A stretch of 64,000 bases of DNA, from assembly GCA_013289665.1 (NCBI GenBank), contig JABCZN010000010.1, positions 96,843 through 160,842 of the forward strand. The letters run 5' to 3'. How positions within the stretch are numbered: position 1 is the stretch's first letter; each line of letters starts with the position of its first letter. Both the position numbers and the translations under genes were made by a program. The notes beneath the pieces were generated by a model that worked only from the letters and a program-made list of their open reading frames with translations, searched no databases and had not been told where the DNA came from. Of this stretch, positions 62,710 through 64,000 are shown piece by piece. The stretch comes from Acidobacteriota bacterium (GTDB taxonomy: Bacteria > Acidobacteriota > Terriglobia > Acidiferrales > UBA7541).

Positions 62710-62954
62710 GCAAAGCTACCTATCCATTGAAGCTTCCCCTCTCCATCAAGAAGGCTGCCCAGCGGCTCGCGAAAGAAGATGGCGTATCGTTGAACCAATG
62801 GATCGCGGCAGCGGTCGCCGAAAAAGTTGGAGTGGTGGAAACCGCGGCCGACTTTTTCAGGAAGCGGGCAGGCAAGGCCACCGGCGAAGGACTCATGAAG
62901 TTTCTTCGCACCGCGCCCAAACTCGCTCCCGAGCCGGAAGACACTCACCGATAG
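62706..62954 (+). CDS. Ribbon-helix-helix antitoxin partner of the PIN toxin
   Basis: The 82-aa protein TYPLKLPLSIKKAAQRLAKE then DGVSLNQWIAAAVAEKVGVV is an RHH DNA-binding fold (strand, helix, SLNQWI helix). A basic C-terminal part (FFRKRAGKATGEGLMKFL) follows and could wrap the toxin. It starts within the toxin stop (ATGA). The toxin-first order is the reverse of the vapBC pair at 4.4 kb. Confidence 0.82.
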   Translation: MSKATYPLKLPLSIKKAAQRLAKEDGVSLNQWIAAAVAEKVGVVETAADFFRKRAGKATGEGLMKFLRTAPKLAPEPEDTHR

Positions 62955-63213
62955 CCACAATCAAATTCTCCGTCGAGGTAGGGCTTGCACTTTCCTTCTA
63001 TTCGTATGTCGATTCGGAGGACCGGTTTCGTACCTTTGGTATAGCCATAGACTAGGATGCGCGTTGCGATTTCGACGCAAGGCAAAGTGCCAACCAATTG
63101 GACGCAATGACGGGATCGGCGAGTACCTGCTCATCCATTCCAATAGCTAATTATTGGTGTGTGAGCGACTCGAGACATAGGTAACATTTCGTACCGGACC
63201 GTGATTTGATGGT
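62955..63213. other. Gap between the PIN/RHH module and repeat B
   Basis: I see no gene here. It is part of the roughly 1-kb segment bracketed by the tRNA-Ile fragments. Confidence 0.4.
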
Positions 63214-63272
63214 GGGCCTGGGTGGACTTGAACCACCAACCTCGCCCTTATCCGTATTGCGGTCGTGGGCCC
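63214..63272. repeat. 59-bp repeat B containing the 3' half of tRNA-Ile
   Basis: Minus strand: GGATAAGGGCGAGG, TTGGTGGTTCAAGTCCACC, CAGGCCC and then an encoded ACCA just outside (63213-63210). This copy keeps the intact T-loop (TTCAAGT) and CCA end. The 5' strand is abnormal, as if the D-arm were deleted. It shares with repeat A even the non-tRNA flank (GGTCGTNGGNCC). Confidence 0.8.
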
Positions 63273-63442
63273 CGCGCCTATCCGTTATCCCTGTCACTCA
63301 ATATCGTCGATCGGGGATAGAGCGTGTTCTAGATCTGCACCAGGGCCTCAAACTTGCCCGTAGAGAAGAAAAATGGCAAGGTAGGGCGATTTTACCCCCG
63401 CGTAATGCCTTTCCCACTTTGCAGGAAAGGTGTACTCTGATG

Positions 63443-63458
63443 GCACCTAAAAAGGTGC
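63443..63458. promoter_or_regulatory. Inverted repeat upstream of the Phd/RelE pair
   Basis: GCACCT, AAAA, AGGTGC: 6-bp arms 18 bp before the antitoxin ATG. AAGGTG also occurs 25 bp upstream (63426-63431). It is a likely antitoxin operator. Confidence 0.45.
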
Positions 63459-63475
63459 TTCATAGGAGATGGCGT

Positions 63476-63766
63476 ATGCTTGACATTACCAAGGACATCC
63501 AGTCGCTGACGACCTTCCGGCGCCGTTCCGGCGACTTCATGAAGCAGCTGAAGAAAAGCAAGCGCCCCGTGGTGCTCACTGTCAAAGGAAAGGCTGCGGC
63601 CATCGTGCAGGATGCCGAGGCGTACCAGCGCCTGCTCGACATCGCCGCTCGCGCGGATTCGGAAGAAGGAATCCGCCAGGGGCTCGATGACGTGGCCCAC
63701 GGACGCACCCGGCCTGCCAAAGAGGTCTTTGACGACATCCGTCGCAAACATGGCATATCACATTGA
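63476..63766 (+). CDS. Phd/YefM family antitoxin
   Basis: The 96-aa protein MLDITKDIQSLTTFRRRSGD, then FMKQLKKSKRPVVLTVKGKA and AAIVQDAEAYQRLLDIAARA, is the Phd/YefM N-terminal DNA-binding fold. A toxin-neutralising helix tail follows. ATG 63476 has GGAG 8 bp upstream. The longer frame beginning at 63206 passes through the tRNA repeat and is spurious. The toxin gene overlaps its 3' end by 17 bp. Confidence 0.92.
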   Translation: MLDITKDIQSLTTFRRRSGDFMKQLKKSKRPVVLTVKGKAAAIVQDAEAYQRLLDIAARADSEEGIRQGLDDVAHGRTRPAKEVFDDIRRKHGISH

Positions 63767-64000
63767 GTTTGCCGATCGCGCGGCCCGCGATCTCGAAGCC
63801 ATTTATGTGCAAAAGAACGCTGCCGAATCCGAAGCGGCCCCGCGCTGGTACAACGGCATGGAGGAGGCGGTCTACGCGCTTGCGACCTACCCCGATCGCT
63901 GCCCTATGGCCCCGGAAGCTCGAAAGCTAAGACGAGAATTGCGGCACCTGCTCTACGGCAAGAAACCTCACGTGTACCGGGTCATATATGAAGTCGATGA
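63750..64000 (+). CDS. RelE/ParE family toxin (partial, runs off the window)
   Basis: ATG 63750 opens MAYHIEFADRAARDLEAIYV and continues through WYNGMEEAVYALATYPDRCP to RKLRRELRHLLYGKKPHVYR and VIYEVD at the window edge. The RelE/ParE core strands and the Arg-rich helix are visible over 83 residues; only the last strand is missing. It would act as an mRNA interferase or gyrase poison depending on subfamily, which cannot be decided here. It overlaps the antitoxin gene by 17 bp. Confidence 0.88.
   Translation, partial: MAYHIEFADRAARDLEAIYVQKNAAESEAAPRWYNGMEEAVYALATYPDRCPMAPEARKLRRELRHLLYGKKPHVYRVIYEVD

Noticed and set aside
62145..63272. Functional tRNA-Ile genes
   Set aside because: Only the anticodon-to-3' half is intact in either copy. 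The 5' strand cannot form the D-arm or a paired anticodon stem.
63206..63475. Long N-terminal extension of the Phd antitoxin reading GLGGLEPPTSPLSVLRS
   Set aside because: This peptide is the well-known spurious translation of antisense tRNA sequence. The real start is ATG 63476 with a ribosome site.

Overview
This window looks like a chromosomal segment of a GC-rich, Gram-negative soil-type bacterium. My best guess is Acidobacteriota (Terriglobia/Koribacter-like). I infer this from a large exported peptidase set (tricorn, tandem M28, paired M16), an RND efflux operon with an outer-membrane lipoprotein, and many short GC-rich intergenic hairpins around a GGCCGCTAC-like core. I could run no searches, so the taxonomic call is tentative.

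Layout. 1-9.5 kb: tail of an ABC-F ATPase, thiC, a frameshifted carrier-protein-like gene, a receiver-GGDEF cyclase, an SDR, a vapBC pair, an aldehyde dehydrogenase, a divergent ArsR regulator/aspartyl protease pair and a Rieske protein. 9.7-22.4 kb: an EVE protein, two M16 peptidases (one active, one inactive), tricorn protease, mutM, a double-module M28 peptidase, dtd, an AlkD-like protein and a GNAT. 22.7-26.8 kb: a MarR regulator followed by two consecutive ClC channel genes. 26.8-31.0 kb is accessory DNA: a dead Phd-type antitoxin, a KGG-like small protein, Rhs debris, an intact hipBA with an unusually regular triple operator, and a wrecked vapBC. 31-38 kb: DUF2207/LemA, a TPR protein, a frameshifted membrane gene, an anti-sigma kinase plus STAS antagonist, and an SRPBCC/ArsR pair. 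38-47 kb: a four-gene RND efflux operon on the minus strand (fusion protein, two permeases, outer-membrane factor). 47.5-61 kb: queG, an exported Mn-type superoxide dismutase, a LuxR-type regulator, an HpnI-like glycosyltransferase, YbjQ, lon, cca, a SpoIIE-type phosphatase, cytochrome c, dinB and an exported NADAR-like protein. 62-64 kb: a second accessory patch in which a PIN/RHH toxin-antitoxin module is bracketed by two near-identical 59-bp repeats containing the 3' half of tRNA-Ile, followed by a Phd/RelE pair that runs off the window.

How genes work together. The SpoIIE phosphatase, the RsbW-like kinase and the STAS protein are the three parts of a partner-switching stress circuit, although they are not adjacent. 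The M16 pair is expected to form one heterodimeric protease. The RND genes form one envelope pump. Six toxin-antitoxin loci, intact or decayed, lie in 64 kb, and their operators are readable as short inverted repeats near the start codons. The most notable structures are the tRNA-fragment-bracketed module near 62-63 kb, the three hip operators at exact 27-bp steps, and several genes caught in decay. I see no CRISPR array, no complete tRNA or rRNA gene, no insertion sequence and no clear phage or defence island.
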